From Adlercreutzia caecimuris B7 (GTDB taxonomy: Bacteria > Actinomycetota > Coriobacteriia > Coriobacteriales > Eggerthellaceae), in the NCBI RefSeq assembly GCF_000403355.2, contig NZ_KE159646.1, forward strand, positions 2,097,561 through 2,161,560: a stretch of 64,000 nucleotides of DNA. The letters are read 5' to 3'. A program made the position numbers and the translations under genes. Below the pieces are notes generated by a model that worked only from the letters and a program-made list of their open reading frames with translations, was not told the origin of the DNA and ran no database searches. Of this stretch, positions 1-9,300 are shown piece by piece (position 1 is the first letter of the stretch; every line of letters begins with the position of its first letter).

Positions 1-1114
1 CATGGCCCGGCTCGCCGGTGTCATAGTAGGCGAAAGCCTGGTTGAACAGGTCGTAGGGACCGGCCTCGTTACCGATGCGGCGGCCCTTCTTGTTCACTAC
101 CACAGCACCGGGCAGGCCGCGGTACATGGCCCAGTCGGTGCCGGCGATCTCCTGGGCAATGGTGCCCTCGGCGATGAGCGTGGCCGGATCGTCGCCCGTG
201 GTGAGGATGGCCGGGGCGCCCCAGCAGCGGTCCATGTAGGACACATTGGCGCCGATGGCCATGCCCATGAGCTGGCCGTCGCCGGTGTTGGTGGGCACGG
301 CATTGGTGGCCATGATCTTGAAGGGGTGGTACTTCGCGCGCATCTCGTCGTTGTGGTCGAAGCCGCCCGTGGCCACGATGACCGAGCCGGCCTTGATGTT
401 CTGGCCGCCGCAAACCGCGCCGAGCACCGCGCCCGCGCCATCGGTAATGAGCTCGGTAGCCTCGGTACCCATAAGAATCTCGACGCCGTAGCCCTCCATC
501 TTCGCCTTCATTTCCTCCCACATTTGGGAGGCGATCATGGGGCCGTCGGCGTTGGCCGCGCCCAGGCTGCCGCGACCCATGGGAATCCAGCCCTCCATGG
601 GCTCGTAGTAGTCGCCGAACAGCGGGGAGGCCACGAACTTCCAGCCCATCTCCTCGGAGATCCAGTCGATGAAGTCGCTGCCGTTGTCGATGAAGGAGTT
701 CAGCACGGCCTCGTCAACGCGGCCATCGGAGGCGTTCTTGAAGTACTTGACGATCTCCTCCTTGCTGTCGGAGACGCCCGCATCTGCGGCAGCGTAGGTC
801 AGGGGTACGGCCAAGCCGCCGCCCGAGGTGGCCGCCGTGCCGCCCCACATGGTGCCCTTCTCCACCAGGCACACCGAGCCTGCGCCCTTGGCCGCGGCCA
901 CCAGCGCGGCGAACGCGCCCGTGCCGGAGCCCAGAACGAGCACGTCCACTTCCTTATCCCAGGCAATGTCGCCGGTGCTGCTCAGCGCGGCGCCGCCATC
1001 GGTGCTCGCCGCCGGGGCGCAGCCGGCCAGGGCCGCAGCCCCGCCCAGCGCCAGACTTGAAAATGCAGCGGTCTTCAGAAAGCCGCGGCGATCCATTCCC
1101 TTGTTGTCTCCCAT
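1..1114 (-). CDS. Tat-exported FAD-dependent fumarate-reductase-like flavoprotein (3' end outside window)
   Basis: Only the first ~371 residues lie in the window. The start at 1114 is set by a clear AAGGAGGAATTT ribosome site. The N-terminus has a twin-arginine motif (RRGFLK, residues 9-14), a hydrophobic stretch and a lipobox-like LAGC (Cys32), then the Rossmann motif GSGTGA (about 62-67) and the EKG/GGT signature of the FAD_binding_2 family. Members of this family reduce fumarate, urocanate, hydroxycinnamates or other alkenes outside the membrane, usually fed by quinol or a c-type/FMN domain. No FMN_bind domain is seen in the visible part. It is transcribed in the same direction as reductase operon 1 but separated from it by 263 bp, so it may be its own unit. 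Substrate cannot be assigned. Confidence 0.9.
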   Translation of the reverse strand, partial: MGDNKGMDRRGFLKTAAFSSLALGGAAALAGCAPAASTDGGAALSSTGDIAWDKEVDVLVLGSGTGAFAALVAAAKGAGSVCLVEKGTMWGGTAATSGGGLAVPLTYAAADAGVSDSKEEIVKYFKNASDGRVDEAVLNSFIDNGSDFIDWISEEMGWKFVASPLFGDYYEPMEGWIPMGRGSLGAANADGPMIASQMWEEMKAKMEGYGVEILMGTEATELITDGAGAVLGAVCGGQNIKAGSVIVATGGFDHNDEMRAKYHPFKIMATNAVPTNTGDGQLMGMAIGANVSYMDRCWGAPAILTTGDDPATLIAEGTIAQEIAGTDWAMYRGLPGAVVVNKKGRRIGNEAGPYDLFNQAFAYYDTGEPGH

Positions 1115-1377
1115 GAAATTCCTCCTTATTTCAGCGGGGCGACCCCATGCCGCCACGCACGAGGAACATGCTAGGGAACAGGCGCCGCCCCGTCTGTCCC
1201 ACAAAGGCGACGATCTGGTGAAATAGGCTCATCCGAAAGGTATTATTTTGGGAACGGAGCGCCGCGAAGCCTCGTCAAAAAGCGCGAGGGGCAGCGAGAG
1301 GGACGCCAAGGGAGGGAGCAGCCGCGAAGGCCGACATGCTCACGCCGCTGGAAAGCGCTTATGCGGTCCGGGAACGC

Positions 1378-2445
1378 CTACCTCATCGGCAAGGTGATGG
1401 CTCCGGCGGGGCAGTTTACCGCGCAGTCGCGGCATTTGGAGCACTCGTGCATGGCCGCATCGCCGTGGGGGTCAAGGCCCTCGGAGCAGACGCCGGAACA
1501 CACCTGGCAGTCAATGCCCTTGGAGCGAAGGCACTTCGACTCATCCACCTTGGGCCGGAACGCGCGGTTCGGCTTTGCGAACAGGGACATGAGGGCGCCC
1601 ATCGGACAAAAGCGAGAACACCACGTGCGCAATACCGTCAGCTCGAGAATCAGGAAGAGTGGGAATAGGACCAGGCCCCATGAAAGAGTCTGCGTGCCGA
1701 ACAGCTGCACCAGGGCAATAATGGACGCGAAGGTAAGCCCGATGGGGCACACGAGGCAGAACACGGGGAATCCGAAAATGGCCGCGGAGAGCAGCGAGCC
1801 GCCCAGCACCACGTGGCGGGAATCCAGGACAGGCCGGCTCGCGCTCGCGCAACCCGACACGCAGCTGGCGCATGCAGAGGGGGTGCCCGCACCAGCCGCG
1901 GAGTCAGCAGAAGAGGAGGAGCAGGCGGCCTTGAGGGCACGCTGCTCGCGACGGGAAAGGGGCTTGGCCACGGAAAGGGACGTCGTCACCTCGCCGTCGG
2001 CCTTTCTGCTCCGCCCCGCGCGTATGGTCGGAGTCTTGCGGGCCACCACGTCGAAAATACGGCGCAGCGGGGGCGCCGGGCAGACCCACGAGCAGAACAC
2101 CTTGCCAAGCAGTATGCCCACCGCGACAACGACGAGAAGGAATGCAAGTGCCTGGGGAATGAGCAGCTTTGCCGCCAGCATCGATTCGAGGGCCCCCAAA
2201 GGACAGATGGTCGCAATGGATTCCCAACCGAACGAGGAGAGCGTTCCCAAGCCGCTGCCGAGAACGATGCCAACGGCTACAACGAGGAACAGGGCGCCAA
2301 GCACAACGCGGCGTATCAGCGGCCTGCGTACCGGGCGCCCATCGGACAGCGCCGCGGCCGAACTTGCGGATGGCGCCTGCTCGGCGATAGCTGTAGCGGA
2401 CGCGGGGGCGCTCACTTCGTCGTCCAGCATTGCTTCAGTATTCAT
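1378..2445 (-). CDS. NapH/MauN-like polytopic 4Fe-4S membrane protein
   Basis: About 355 residues. Several membrane helices (RRVVLGALFLVVAVGIVLG first) are separated by the paired CxxxCP motifs typical of NapH-type quinol dehydrogenases (ICPLG, CSWVCP, CPIGL, CSRFCPMG). The C-terminus holds two ferredoxin-like Cys clusters (CLRSKGIDCQVCSGVC and CSKCRDCAVNCP). NapH homologues pass electrons from menaquinol to a NapG-type periplasmic ferredoxin, and the NapG-like gene is immediately upstream. A longer start at 2490 is possible, but 2445 gives a normal N-terminus and clears the upstream gene. A Ser/Ala/Gly-rich insertion carrying the triplet CASCVSGCA sits between helices. It probably supplies electrons to the operon 1 reductase or another exported reductase. 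Confidence 0.85.
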   Translation of the reverse strand: MNTEAMLDDEVSAPASATAIAEQAPSASSAAALSDGRPVRRPLIRRVVLGALFLVVAVGIVLGSGLGTLSSFGWESIATICPLGALESMLAAKLLIPQALAFLLVVVAVGILLGKVFCSWVCPAPPLRRIFDVVARKTPTIRAGRSRKADGEVTTSLSVAKPLSRREQRALKAACSSSSADSAAGAGTPSACASCVSGCASASRPVLDSRHVVLGGSLLSAAIFGFPVFCLVCPIGLTFASIIALVQLFGTQTLSWGLVLFPLFLILELTVLRTWCSRFCPMGALMSLFAKPNRAFRPKVDESKCLRSKGIDCQVCSGVCSEGLDPHGDAAMHECSKCRDCAVNCPAGAITLPMR

Positions 2446-2518
2446 AGTCGGTTCCAATCCCCTCGTGAATGATCCGTTTGCTCGACACACGATCGGCGTC
2501 GCCCGCCTCGGCTACAGC

Positions 2519-3280
2519 TCAGGCCTCGGAGGCGAGCACGTTGATGCCGCGAGGAATGACGCCATAGGTCCTCAGGTACGCCAGGCTCGCCTGGTAGTCG
2601 GTCACACCCGCTGCGGCCTGTTCTGCCAGGGCGCTCTCGCCGATGTGCGCGCGATAGGTGCCGCTCGGGCAGACCATCTCGCACTTGCCGCAACCGTTGC
2701 ACATATCGGCAATAACTTCGGGACGCTGCAGGTCGTTCATGACGATGGCCTCGTAGGAGCAGGCATCGATGCAGAGCCGGCAGCCCGTAGGCGACTGGCC
2801 CATCTGCGGATAGTTGATACAGAAGACCGGGTCGATGACGGCCTTGCCGATGCTCTCGCACGTCTCGTCGAAAGCGGCGAGCGCTCCGGTCGGGCAGGCG
2901 GCAATGCACTTCTTCGTAGCGCATCCCGTGCCATCCGGATCGCAGAAATTGCAATAGCCCGTCGTGGCTTCGTGGTACTCGTTCGTGCCGAGCGTGCGCT
3001 GCACCGCGCTTTGCCGGAAGTTCACCTTCGGCGTGCGCACGTTCAGAAGGCCGTCCTCGATGCTGCAGCTTTCAATGGCCCCCATGGGGCAAGCCTGGCG
3101 GCAACGGTCGCAGTGTATGCACAAACTCGTAAGGCGCTCGGCATCTTGGCCGCCGGGCGGGCGTAGAAGCTCGTGCTCGGAGACGGCCCACGCGTACCTC
3201 GCGCCACCGCCCAAACCCAGGAGCATCGCCGCCCCGGCCGCGCCGGCCAGAAGAGAGCGCCGGGAAACGACCGGACCCAT
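2519..3280 (-). CDS. NapG-like Tat-exported ferredoxin with four 4Fe-4S clusters
   Basis: 253 residues. The start ATG at 3280 overlaps the stop of the upstream TorD gene (TAATG), implying translational coupling. The N-terminus is a short Tat-type leader (SRRSLLAGAAGAAMLLGLGGG). Four Cys clusters follow: CIHCDRCRQACP, CNFCDPDGTGCATKKCIAACP, CRLCIDACSY and CNGCGKCEMVCP. This is the NapG/MauM layout, an extracytoplasmic polyferredoxin that takes electrons from NapH. It and the following NapH-like gene form a quinol-oxidising pair appended to a DmsABC operon, which is not the usual place for it. Confidence 0.87.
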   Translation of the reverse strand: MGPVVSRRSLLAGAAGAAMLLGLGGGARYAWAVSEHELLRPPGGQDAERLTSLCIHCDRCRQACPMGAIESCSIEDGLLNVRTPKVNFRQSAVQRTLGTNEYHEATTGYCNFCDPDGTGCATKKCIAACPTGALAAFDETCESIGKAVIDPVFCINYPQMGQSPTGCRLCIDACSYEAIVMNDLQRPEVIADMCNGCGKCEMVCPSGTYRAHIGESALAEQAAAGVTDYQASLAYLRTYGVIPRGINVLASEA

Positions 3281-4017
3281 TACGCCGCCGCCTCGGTCGT
3301 TTCCGCAGGGCAAATCGGCGCCCCGCCGAGCTCGGCCAGCACATCTTCCAGCGTTTCCAAGTCCAAATCGAGATAGCCCTCGGTGATCCTCAGGACACCC
3401 CGGTAGAAGCGGGTTTTCAACATGCGGAGAGCCAAGTCCCGCAGGGCCGGAAACCACGAGAGGACGGACTCGCGAATGAACGTCTGGGAATCGACGAGCA
3501 GGGCCGCCGCCTCTGCAGTATCTCCCGAGCGCAGGCAGGCCGCCGCCTCGCGGGAGAGCGTTGCGAGAAATTCCAGCTCGAAGGACAGATGGCTCTCGGG
3601 CATGCCGCTGTTGCCCTGAAGACGCAGACTATGCTCGCGGTAGATGCGGCTCGCCGCGTTGCGCGGCCACCCGTAGGTGGAGCCGCTTTTGTCGAGAAAC
3701 ACCGAGGCGTTCGGCACGCAATAGCGTCCCTTGTAGGCCTCGGCACCGCCGAACGTGCTCGTCCACTCCGTAGCCAGAATGCGGCGCGTGCCCGTATGGC
3801 GCTTGCGCAGCACCCGGCGAATGTCGTCGAATCCCTCGTCGATAAGGGAGTCCCCCTCGATGTAGGCCGTGTAATCCTGCTCGGCCAGGGCATCGATCTG
3901 GTCTTGGGTCAGGGGCTTGAAGTAGAAGCCCGCGAGCATGAGATAGAAATCGGCGCGGTCTTCCAGAATATCGCAGAGCGTGCGCATCGTTTCAGCGCTC
4001 ACCTTCGTGATGGTCAT
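3280..4017 (-). CDS. TorD/DmsD-family molybdoenzyme chaperone
   Basis: 245 residues, mostly helical. Start at 4017 follows GGAAGGAGACGATC. The FYLMLAGFYFKPLT segment near residue 22, the EWTSTF-GG-AYKGRYCVPNASVFLD segment and SHLSFELEFLATLSRE match the TorD fold, where the E-x-D/E-FL helix is conserved. Such chaperones bind the Tat signal and apo-enzyme of DMSO-reductase family proteins and hold them until cofactor loading. Position in the operon after DmsABC says its client is the molybdoenzyme at 6373-9723. Confidence 0.82.
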   Translation of the reverse strand: MTITKVSAETMRTLCDILEDRADFYLMLAGFYFKPLTQDQIDALAEQDYTAYIEGDSLIDEGFDDIRRVLRKRHTGTRRILATEWTSTFGGAEAYKGRYCVPNASVFLDKSGSTYGWPRNAASRIYREHSLRLQGNSGMPESHLSFELEFLATLSREAAACLRSGDTAEAAALLVDSQTFIRESVLSWFPALRDLALRMLKTRFYRGVLRITEGYLDLDLETLEDVLAELGGAPICPAETTEAAA

Positions 4018-4030
4018 GATCGTCTCCTTC

Positions 4031-4759
4031 CTAAGCCGCAGCGCGGACGCCGTCAAGCACTTCGATTCCCGCCTCGGTAGCCTGCCAGCCGCCGTCGTAG
4101 AACAGCACGCCGGCACGTTCGAGCTTGTCGACGAACACCGACGGCTGCATGCCGCCCACGCCGGCCTGAGCAAGCACCATCGCGCCCTCGGAGCCGCGCA
4201 CATAGCTGTCCACCTCCGCAAAGGTGCGCTTCACGCGCAGCAAATTCAGCAGCGCCCGATAGAGCGGCTCCCGCTCCGGGGCCGCCTCCACAAGCTCGGC
4301 AAAACGCCGATGGGGATCCAGGCGCTCGGCGACAGCGCGGCCGACCTCGGTGGTCTCGTAGGCGAAGCCTACCACCAGGTCGTCTACTTCGTTTTCCGTC
4401 AAGCCGTCCTTGTCCGCCTCGGTGACGACGCGACCTTCGGCATCGAGTTCGAAGAAGGCCAGGCCGTAGTGGTCGACCAGCTCGGTGACGAGCGCGAACT
4501 GATCGCGCGTCGCCCCCTTGAACTCGGGGAAGGAGGCCATGGCTTCCTCGATGTCTGACAGGTTGCGCCGCGTCTCGCAAAACAGCAGCGTCTTATAGTC
4601 AACTTCGCGAATAAGGGGCTCGAAGTGAATGAAGCGATCGAGCGCCTCCACCTTCTCATCGAAGCTGAGCTCCTTTTTATCGGAGGGTTTCGCGAGGTCG
4701 CGGTTGGCCGGCTCATCCGGAATCTGATCCGGATTGCCGTTCTTCATCAGGTCAGTCAT
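4031..4759 (-). CDS. Uncharacterised operon protein with possible C-terminal winged helix
   Basis: 242 residues, acidic, no signal peptide or membrane helix. I do not recognise the family. Start at 4759 is preferred over 4777 because AAAGGCGGG lies just upstream. The N-terminal 40 residues are polar and probably disordered; the middle is helical (FALVTELVDHYGLAFFELD). The last ~50 residues (GGMQPSVFVDKLERAGVLF followed by GGWQATEAGIEVLDGV) look like a winged-helix wing. It sits between DmsC and TorD with only 13 bp to the latter, so an accessory role in maturation or assembly of the reductase is the simplest inference. Confidence 0.6.
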   Translation of the reverse strand: MTDLMKNGNPDQIPDEPANRDLAKPSDKKELSFDEKVEALDRFIHFEPLIREVDYKTLLFCETRRNLSDIEEAMASFPEFKGATRDQFALVTELVDHYGLAFFELDAEGRVVTEADKDGLTENEVDDLVVGFAYETTEVGRAVAERLDPHRRFAELVEAAPEREPLYRALLNLLRVKRTFAEVDSYVRGSEGAMVLAQAGVGGMQPSVFVDKLERAGVLFYDGGWQATEAGIEVLDGVRAAA

Positions 4760-4828
4760 GAGGTTCCCGCCTTTCATGCCGATAGATCAAAGAGACTGAG
4801 GGTGCCCGGCTTTCGCCAGGGGAAGGAG

Positions 4829-4862
4829 CGGGCTGCGGCGGGAGAGAGATCGCCGCAGCCCG
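4829..4862 (-). other. Intra-operon hairpin between dmsC and the next gene
   Basis: A perfect 12-bp inverted repeat (CGGGCTGCGGCG / CGCCGCAGCCCG) with a 10-nt loop. No T-run follows on the minus strand, so it is more likely a 3'-end stabiliser or processing site that separates the dmsABC message from the accessory genes than a full terminator. Confidence 0.5.
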
Positions 4863-4869
4863 CGCGTCG

Positions 4870-5721
4870 TTAGAACAGGAGCAGCCCGCGGTTGGCCGTG
4901 GCCATCCAGAGGAAGTCGAAGCCGTAGGCGGCCACCATCCACATGAGGACGCGCACCGCGACCGATCCTCCCACGCCGGCCAGCACACCACCAGCGGCCA
5001 CGGTGGCCGAGGGAGCCTTGAAGGCCATCCAGGCGCCGGCGCCCAGGGCGATCAGCTCGCAGGCGATCGCCACCGCAGCCATGGCCAGGGCCGTGCCGCC
5101 GAGCAGCCCCTCGCCGCTCAGCGTCGCCGCGTAGGCCGCGGCGGCCACGGCGGCGCAAGCCGCCAGGCCCATGGCCACCTTGCCCACCAGAGAGATCGTG
5201 GCTGCATCGTCCTGCTTGACGATGGCGATGCCGGCATAGACCAAAGACCCCGCCGTCAGCGACGTGAACAGGTAGCCTAGAGCCAAGGCCAGGGAGTGCC
5301 AGCCGGGCTGGGCCGCCACCTCGAAGTACGCGTAGCCCTGCAGAAAGGCCGCCCCGAGGCCCACGACGATGGCGATGCCGGCGCAAACCCGCTCGCCGGC
5401 GGCGTTGCCGGCACGACCCAGCAGGAGGAAGGCTCCCGCCACGACCACGCCGATGCCGAGGCTGATCAGCTCGAGGGCGATGCCCGAGAACGAGAACAGG
5501 TTCGTGATGGCCCCCATGAAACGCTCGGGGTGCACCAGATGGAACACGCTCATGAGGCCGCCGACCACAAGAAGCACCAGCGTCGCGGCAAGGGCCCAGG
5601 TACGCGTCTCATCGCCCTGCTTGCCCGCCAGCCGGGCGAGGCCTGTCGTGGCCAGAAGGCCGTAACCCGCGCCGGCAATGAGCGTGAACAGCACGAGCGG
5701 CCACTGAATTCCTACCTCCAT
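4870..5721 (-). CDS. DmsC-like membrane anchor subunit
   Basis: 283 residues, about eight hydrophobic helices spanning the whole protein (QWPLVLFTLIAGAGYGLLAT at the N-terminus). The spacing and the MGAITNLFSFSGIALELISLG region match the DmsC anchor family, which oxidises menaquinol and docks the DmsAB dimer on the outer face of the membrane. Its ATG at 5721 is separated by three bases from the stop of the ferredoxin gene, so the two are co-translated. It is the only DmsC-type anchor in the window; the other two molybdoenzyme operons lack one. Confidence 0.9.
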   Translation of the reverse strand: MEVGIQWPLVLFTLIAGAGYGLLATTGLARLAGKQGDETRTWALAATLVLLVVGGLMSVFHLVHPERFMGAITNLFSFSGIALELISLGIGVVVAGAFLLLGRAGNAAGERVCAGIAIVVGLGAAFLQGYAYFEVAAQPGWHSLALALGYLFTSLTAGSLVYAGIAIVKQDDAATISLVGKVAMGLAACAAVAAAAYAATLSGEGLLGGTALAMAAVAIACELIALGAGAWMAFKAPSATVAAGGVLAGVGGSVAVRVLMWMVAAYGFDFLWMATANRGLLLF

Positions 5722-5724
5722 GAT

Positions 5725-6360
5725 TTACAGCTCCTTCCAAGTGGCGATGGACGGGGACAAGATGTAGCGGCACGTGGGCTTGGCTCCCGACTTGTCCGTA
5801 ATGGTGTGGACGTTCTCGGAGTCCTCGCCGCCGGCCGCTGCGATGGCCCGGGACGCCGCCGAGTTCGGGTCGTCCAGATCTCCGTAGAATCGCGCACCGC
5901 AACAGCAGTTGTGCACGCAGGGAGGCACCGCATGATCGGGGTCGAAGCTGTCGTTGGGGTTCTCAACGCCATCCGAATGGGCCGTCAAGTGGTTGCACAG
6001 CGTGCACTTCTCCACAACGCCCTCGTCCTCGTTGAACTGGCGCACGCCATAGGGGCAGGCGTACATGCAATACTGGCAGCCGATGCACTTCTCCTTGTTC
6101 ACCATGACCACATTGTTTTCCGGGTCGCGATAGGAGGCTCCCGTGGGGCAGACCTTCACGCAGGGCGAGTTCTCGCACTGCTGGCACTGCATGGGCATCC
6201 AGTACATCTCGATATTGGGATACTCGCCCGTGGGACCCACCGCCAGAACGCGGTTCCAGTATGAGCCCAGTTTCACGTTGTTCTCGTACTTGCAGGCTAC
6301 GGTGCACGAGTCGCATCCGGAGCACTTGTTCAGATCGATAACGAGCGTTCTTCTCGCCAT
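5725..6360 (-). CDS. DmsB-type 4Fe-4S ferredoxin subunit
   Basis: 211 residues. Cys clusters appear in the DmsB order: CSGCDSCTVACK (residues 13-24), CQQCENSPCVKVCP, CIGCQYCMYACPYG and CTLCNHLTAHSDG followed by the late CVHNCCCG. Such subunits bind four clusters and relay electrons from the anchor to the molybdenum subunit; having no signal they are carried through Tat with the catalytic subunit. RBS GGAGGGAAG precedes the start. The last cluster region is longer than usual (about 30 residues between its Cys pairs). Confidence 0.92.
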   Translation of the reverse strand: MARRTLVIDLNKCSGCDSCTVACKYENNVKLGSYWNRVLAVGPTGEYPNIEMYWMPMQCQQCENSPCVKVCPTGASYRDPENNVVMVNKEKCIGCQYCMYACPYGVRQFNEDEGVVEKCTLCNHLTAHSDGVENPNDSFDPDHAVPPCVHNCCCGARFYGDLDDPNSAASRAIAAAGGEDSENVHTITDKSGAKPTCRYILSPSIATWKEL

Positions 6361-6372
6361 GATGCTTCCCTC

Positions 6373-9300
6373 CTATTTCTTGAACGTTTCGTCGGCGAAG
6401 GTATGGGCCTCGTCGAAGGTGACTACCGGCGTCCAGCTCGCGGACGGGTCGGATAGCGTTTCCTGATACGGGTTGGAGTCGGAGAACTGGTTGCCGTGGG
6501 TGTACATCATCGGCTCGAACTCCTCGGGCTCAACCCACACTCGCGGAGGACGCTCGGCCTTCTCTACCTTTACGCAGAAGCCGCGGTTGGTGTAGGAGCC
6601 GTACACCTCGTTGAAGGGCGCGGTGTTCTTCGTGAGGATGTTCACGTTGCACTCGCGCCAGCCGCCGGTCCTCGTCTCCTGGGAGCTGTCGAAGCACTCG
6701 GGATTCCAGAAGCGCTCCATCCACACCACGCTCTCATGCATGCCGTCGGTGAGGTAAACCCGGGCGTGGGTAGAACCGCGGCGGGAGGTGACCTTCACCC
6801 AGTCCATGTGCTGAAGCCCGTACTTCTTGGCTGTCTTGGAGTTCATGCGCAGGTCGGGAGCCGGCCAAATCTCACGCATGAAGGGAGCCTGGCGCTGGGT
6901 GCCGTGGTGGGTGTAGCACACGCGGCCGCTTGTGAGCACCAGCGGGTACTCGGCATCGTAGCCCTCCTCGCCTTCCATGGGCGTCTCGGCCGGCTCGATG
7001 TGCTGGCAGATGGGAGCGTAGGTGCCCTGGTACTCACCGTGGCCGATGGAGGGATCGACCGGCTGCTGCTCGCGGGGGTAGCAGCAGGGGAAGCCGGTGT
7101 TGGCCAGCTGGACGAGCATTTGGGCGTACACCTCGAACTTGCGGCTCTCGGTGCCGAAACCCGCCTTCAGGCCGTCGACGGCGGTCATCTCGTGCTGGTC
7201 GTATACCCAGAAGTCGTTGGGGTCGTTCCACCAGCTGTGGGTACCGTCATCCTTCAGGCGGCCGCCGCCCTCGCCGGCCACGGGCGTCTGGTACTGCTCG
7301 GGATGCTCGTGCAGCGCCGCGATGTCCGGGGCGCCAAAGCGCTCGGCAAAGGACTGCTGGATGCGCTCCTCCGACTCTTCGCCGAACATGATGCCCGGCG
7401 GCAGGGGGAAGCGCAGGTTGAACTTGCTGCGGTCGATGTCGTGCAGGTAGCTCGCACCCTTCGAGGTGGAGAGGAAGCCGTCGTTGGCCGTGGTGGGATT
7501 CTCCATATAGGTACGGCCAGTCGCCTGGCCCACCGCGCCCAGCACGATGTCCTGGCCGGCCTCGAGCTTCGCATTCAGGATCTCTGCCACCTTGCCCATA
7601 ACCTTCTTCGGCGGCACGAAGGTGCCCACTGTCTCGCCCAAGTGCACGATGGGCATCATGCCGAAGTTGAAGTTGAGCTGATTGGCGTTGGTGGTATCGG
7701 GCGAGGGATCCTTCAGCTCGCCGGAGTAGGTGATGTCGCGACCATCGTGGCTCGTGACCTCGAGCCACTCCTCCAAGGGGAAGATGAGGTCGGCGACCTC
7801 GGCCTGGAAGGAAGTGATCATCGGATACTGGCAGATGCAGAAGTCGATCTCGGGAAACACGTCGTACCAAGACGAGGCGTTGCCGAGCATGGCCAGCTTG
7901 TTGCCGGACATGTCGAACCACACGCGCGGCTTGTAGGGCTCGCCGGTGCGGATGGCCTCCAGCACGCTGGGGATGTGGCTGTGCTCCCAGTGGTAGAGGC
8001 CCTTGTGGTTCTTCATGCCGAGGCGGTCGAGGCGCAACTGGTTAGTGATGTAGAGCAGCTGGGAGGAGTGGGGCGTCGGGAAGCCGTCGGGATCGTCCTT
8101 GAAGTCGGCCAAACGCGCGGCGTTCTCCTCGGGCGAGTTGCCCACGATGTAGCCGACGCCGCAGTCGTGCACGATATCGACATTGCGGTACTGGAAGATG
8201 GTCGTGGGGCGTGGCACCAGCCCGTTCTCGTCGGTCTTGGGGCGGGAGTTCTGCGTCAGGGTGCAGCCGGGCTTGTTCACATAGCCCATGATGGCGTCCA
8301 GGCCGCACAGGCCCACGGGCAGCTGGTGGGCGATCTGCTCCATGTCCGAGGACACGCCGTGGCAGATGCCGCCGCACTTGCCCTCCTTCAGGGGCGCGGC
8401 GTACAGCTCGATGGCCTCCTTGTTCACCTCGGCCGGCACCCAGGTAACTTCCTCGGTCTTCTCGAGCGTCCACTCAGAGGCGGCCTCCTTGTAGATTTGG
8501 CCGGCGCTGCGGGCGGCGGCGCCTCCCAGTTCGTCGATGGTGCCGCTCCAGAAGATCTCCGGATCCACCGTGGCGTCCTGGTACTCGAACGGCACGAGCT
8601 TGCCAGTCTTGTTGTCGAAGCAGACGTAGGCCGGAGTGTCGGCAGGCGTGCTTTGCCGGTAGTCGGGCCAGATGTCCGTGGCGCGATAGGGCAGCTTCGT
8701 ATCCTCGTTGATGATGAAGGGCAAGTTCGTCCATTCCTTCACGAAGGCCTCGTTGTAGAGCTTGTTCTCGATGATGTAGTTCCACCAGGACAGGGCGAGG
8801 GCGCCATCGGCGCCGGGCCGCACGCGCAGCCACACGTCAGCCTTCACGGCGTCGGGGCTCATGTTGGGGTCCACCACCACGGTTTTGCAGCCGGCTTCGC
8901 GCAGCTCGGCCATGCCGCGGCCGGACTGGGCCGTCTGGGAAACGGACGGCTGGGCGCCCCACAGCACGATCATCTGGGTGTCGATGGTGTCGGCGTAGCC
9001 CTTCTTGTTCTCATCGTCGATCTGATCCCAAGTGCCCATCTTCTCGTACCAGCGACGGGCAATGCCCTTGAAGGGCTCCTGCACGGCCGCATCGGCAATG
9101 GACTGGTCCATGCCGCCGTACATGAACAGGGCGATAGAGTAGCGCGGCAGGTAGCACTGGGCGCAACCGGGCTCGAACACCGTGGGCGAGCCGAGCGAAT
9201 GGCACATGGTAATGGCCTGGCGCATGGAATAGCTTCCGCCGCCGCCCGAGGACGTGAAGAAGGAGTAGGTCCCGTACTTCTCGATGGCGTCAGCGATCTT

